A stretch of DNA of 37,486 bases, from the IMG/VR virus record IMGVR_UViG_3300029309_000117, positions 1 to 37,486 of that record; one strand, given 5' to 3'. Numbering within the stretch: the first letter of the stretch is position 1; the number at the start of each line of letters is the position of its first letter. Of the stretch, positions 35,921 to 37,486 are shown in pieces. The notes beneath the pieces were generated by a model. The model saw nothing but the letters and a program-made list of their open reading frames with translations. It was not told the origin of the DNA and did not search any database. Both the position numbers and the translations under genes were made by a program. The stretch is from a virus.

Positions 35921-36073
35921 TTAACTCTTTTCAGCTTTTTTTACATCTTTTTTTGTTTTTTGTTGACTCTCATAATATTTACGACATTCAGGATCCCAAT
36001 AATTCGCTTCTCTTCTACCTTTTACAGCTTCGATTGCGTCAAGCATTTCTTCTGTAATTTCAAGTTTTGCCAT
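35921..36073 (-). CDS. Small charged protein, 50 aa
   Basis: An ATG at 36073, 4 bases after the tail terminator stop, encodes MAKLEITEEMLDAIEAVKGR, REANYWDPECRKYYESQQKT and a Lys-rich end. A helix followed by an aromatic WDPE..KYY part suggests a small globular protein. It lies between tail terminator and tube genes. Unknown family. Confidence 0.6.
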   Translation of the reverse strand: MAKLEITEEMLDAIEAVKGRREANYWDPECRKYYESQQKTKKDVKKAEKS

Positions 36074-36076
36074 GAT

Positions 36077-36496
36077 TTAAAGTTCCTCGAATATTTCAAA
36101 GGTCATTCTTAATTGTGTTTGAAATTGACCTTCTGGGCTAGATGTTACCACTTCCGGCCCAATTGGTGAATCAAAAATAACATTTGAAACTGTAATCCTA
36201 TTATATAAGTCTCTTAATCTTTTACCAATTGTGTAATTATCACCTGAACCGATTCCCTGCGGTGTAAAAATATTCATTACAACAATCCCGACAAGACTAT
36301 TAGTTCCACTTGCATCACCATGAGTTAAATATGACCCCGCACCGAAGCTTGTAAGGCATTGAACAAAAGATGTAACTGTGTTGCTATCAAACGACATATT
36401 ATGAAAAACAACAGGGATTGCGGGGCTAGAAGCTAACTCTGAAGCAATTCTGGCTTCAATAGTTGCTCTTACTGTGTTTAAATCTAATGCGGCCAT
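36077..36496 (-). CDS. Tail terminator (DUF4128-like)
   Basis: A 139-residue protein: MAALDLNTVRATIEARIASE, PVVFHNMSFDSNTVTSFVQC, VMNIFTPQGIGSGDNYTIGK and RLRDLYNRITVSNVIFDSP. The 'I...I..RL......P.V..N........F.......' start and the 'G...V.....G.G......A..L...F' middle fit DUF4128/lambda U-like proteins that cap the tail at the head-proximal end. Overlaps the previous gene by 1 base. Confidence 0.78.
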   Translation of the reverse strand: MAALDLNTVRATIEARIASELASSPAIPVVFHNMSFDSNTVTSFVQCLTSFGAGSYLTHGDASGTNSLVGIVVMNIFTPQGIGSGDNYTIGKRLRDLYNRITVSNVIFDSPIGPEVVTSSPEGQFQTQLRMTFEIFEEL

Positions 36497-36948
36497 TATT
36501 TACCCCTGATTTGTTTATAAAGATCTTGAACTTCACCTTGAACTTCTCTTGCAAGTAAATCAAGATGTTTTGCTTTTAGTCCTTGATTGCTTCTATATGT
36601 CTGACCCCAAGAAGGCGGTAAACTTGTTCCCATCATGACAGGTTCAGCATAAGGAACATTATTGTGTATATGATATTTATTTTTAAATTTTTCATTACCG
36701 ATTTGAAAATTTAATGTTTTTGGTGGTCTTACAACAGTGCCAAGGCCACCGCTTCCATATTTACCTTCTGATGCGGGTGCGCCATCTTCTCTGTTTTCTC
36801 CTATCTTCCAAGAAACCGCAAGCCTTCCTGTGTCTACTGGCGACCCCTCCTTAACTATTCGATCAGCAGTTAAAACAACAGCGGACAAAAGAGTATTTAT
36901 TTGTTCTTCTGAATAATCGCCAATTTGATCTAATCGAATTTGTCTCAT
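36496..36948 (-). CDS. Tail completion/neck protein (HK97 gp10-like)
   Basis: A 150-residue protein. I use the ATG at 36948, which gives an ATGA overlap with the previous gene; an in-frame start at 36963 would overlap by 19 bases. Motifs: SPVDTGRLAVSWKIGEN (the family's 'SPVDTG.L..S' signature), YHIHNNVPYAEPVMMGT and a C-terminal helix (LDLLAREVQGEVQDLYKQI). These proteins join head-closure to tail. Confidence 0.82.
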   Translation of the reverse strand: MRQIRLDQIGDYSEEQINTLLSAVVLTADRIVKEGSPVDTGRLAVSWKIGENREDGAPASEGKYGSGGLGTVVRPPKTLNFQIGNEKFKNKYHIHNNVPYAEPVMMGTSLPPSWGQTYRSNQGLKAKHLDLLAREVQGEVQDLYKQIRGK

Positions 36949-37295
36949 GTTCTTAAATAACAAACAAAAGTTAATTTATCATTTGCAAGTTGATTTGTTT
37001 CTATTCTAATAATTGAATAAGTGACAGAACCAACTATAATTTTGTCTTTGGTTGTAGGAGTAGAAGAAAGACTTGCTGCGGCAATTTGAATTTTTTTGTC
37101 TGTTGCTTCAATTAATTCGTTTACTTCTCTTAAATTTATATCTTCTAATACACCCCTTATTGATGTATCTGTGTTTGTCTCTGCAATAACCCCTGTAGTC
37201 GTGTTGTACGACCCTGCGGAAACAGATCTAAAGGTTATATCAGCCGCAAGCTTTTTATTTGTTAAAACCTTTTTAAGTGCAGAAGATATTCCCAT
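36945..37295 (-). CDS. Head closure/head-tail joining protein
   Basis: A 116-residue protein: MGISSALKKVLTNKKLAADI, then a beta barrel (TSIRGVLEDINLREVNELIE; KDKIIVGSVTYSIIRIETNQ) ending KLTFVCYLRT. The arrangement 'RGV...................I...G..Y.I..I........' and location before the gp10-like protein fit SPP1 gp16/lambda FII-type closure proteins. It overlaps the junction gene's stop (TAATG). Confidence 0.75.
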   Translation of the reverse strand: MGISSALKKVLTNKKLAADITFRSVSAGSYNTTTGVIAETNTDTSIRGVLEDINLREVNELIEATDKKIQIAAASLSSTPTTKDKIIVGSVTYSIIRIETNQLANDKLTFVCYLRT

Positions 37296-37486
37296 TAGAC
37301 TTTATAAGCAATGCAAGCGCCACTTGTCAAAGTAATACTTGTGAATAATCCAAAAATTGTTTGACCCGCCTTGAAGGTTTCGCCGTCAATACTATTTCCT
37401 GTGTAATTATGTGAAGCGGTATTAACTTCTGTATCTTCCTTGAAAAAAATACTTTTAAATCTGCCTGTGTGTGCGGCTGTGTCTGT
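37295..37486 (-). CDS. Small phage protein spanning the circular junction, C-terminal part
   Basis: A continuation of the gene that starts at 144. In this linear view it lacks the first 15 codons and reads residues 16-78, with TAA at 37295-37297 overlapping the next ATG. Thirty-three codons lie in the 99-bp repeat and so appear in both halves. See the entry at 1-144 for the composition. Confidence 0.75.
   Translation of the reverse strand, partial: TDTAAHTGRFKSIFFKEDTEVNTASHNYTGNSIDGETFKAGQTIFGLFTSITLTSGACIAYKV
37388..37486. repeat. Right copy of 99-bp terminal direct repeat
   Basis: Identical to bases 1-99 with no mismatch. It keeps the reading frame of the junction gene, as expected for an assembly overlap of a circular or circularly permuted genome. 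Confidence 0.95.

Noticed and set aside
1-37486. Photosynthesis or other auxiliary metabolic genes
   Set aside because: Looked for because a cyanobacterial host is suspected. None recognised on either strand.

Overview
The window is best read as one complete, circularly closed (or circularly permuted) genome of about 37.4 kb from an AT-rich, tailed, siphovirus-like phage. Its first and last 99 bases are identical, and a 78-residue gene reads in frame across that junction. The tail module follows phage lambda order (tail-assembly chaperone G/GT, tape measure, M, L, K, I, J), which points to a long flexible tail. Several small secreted or membrane proteins at 20.8-24.0 kb resemble families I know from marine cyanophages (a protein ending in ...LPF, a proline-rich protein with a CD-H motif, a DUF7936-like protein). 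A marine cyanobacterium is therefore my best guess for the host, at moderate confidence. I see no photosynthesis genes, tRNAs, integrase or lysogeny repressor.

Layout. (1) Minus strand, 11.9 kb down to 1 and on through the junction from 37.3 to 24.4 kb, is the virion block. It holds a ParB-like protein, a Mom-like DNA-modification enzyme, small and large terminase, portal, and a Mu F/SPP1 gp7-like head protein fused to a zeta-toxin-like kinase. Two short accessory transcripts follow, then a run of tiny Lys/Arg-rich proteins, scaffold, major capsid, decoration, head-tail connectors, tail completion proteins, tube, G/GT frameshift pair, tape measure, M, L, K, I, J and a tail fibre with a self-cleaving S74 chaperone. 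(2) Plus strand, 11.96-20.2 kb, is the early/replication-recombination block. It has many small unknown proteins, a second Mom-like enzyme, three ribbon-helix-helix-like proteins, a putative replication protein, a PD-(D/E)XK exonuclease, a RusA resolvase, a Sak3/DUF1071 single-strand annealing protein and a protein with an SSB-like acidic tail. (3) 20.2-24.4 kb is a mixed-strand region of exported and membrane proteins.

Regulation is unusually legible. Six promoters share consensus TTGACA-17 bp-TATAAT boxes and an almost G-free leader of AAACCAA-type repeats that runs into the start codon with no Shine-Dalgarno sequence. Several genes further down the same transcripts have strong GGAGG sites. 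Many genes overlap by 1-4 bases (TAATG or ATGA), indicating translational coupling.

The genes suggest a strictly lytic or host-dependent cycle. Replication apparently uses host polymerase, with phage recombination functions. DNA may be protected by one or two Mom-like modifications, and headful-type packaging is likely. The most interesting points are the kinase fused to a virion head protein, the paired divergent Mom-like enzymes, the repeated SD-less promoter/leader cassette, three 33-bp-spaced TGTACAA repeats at the start of the putative replication gene, and a shared beta module inserted in two different tail proteins.
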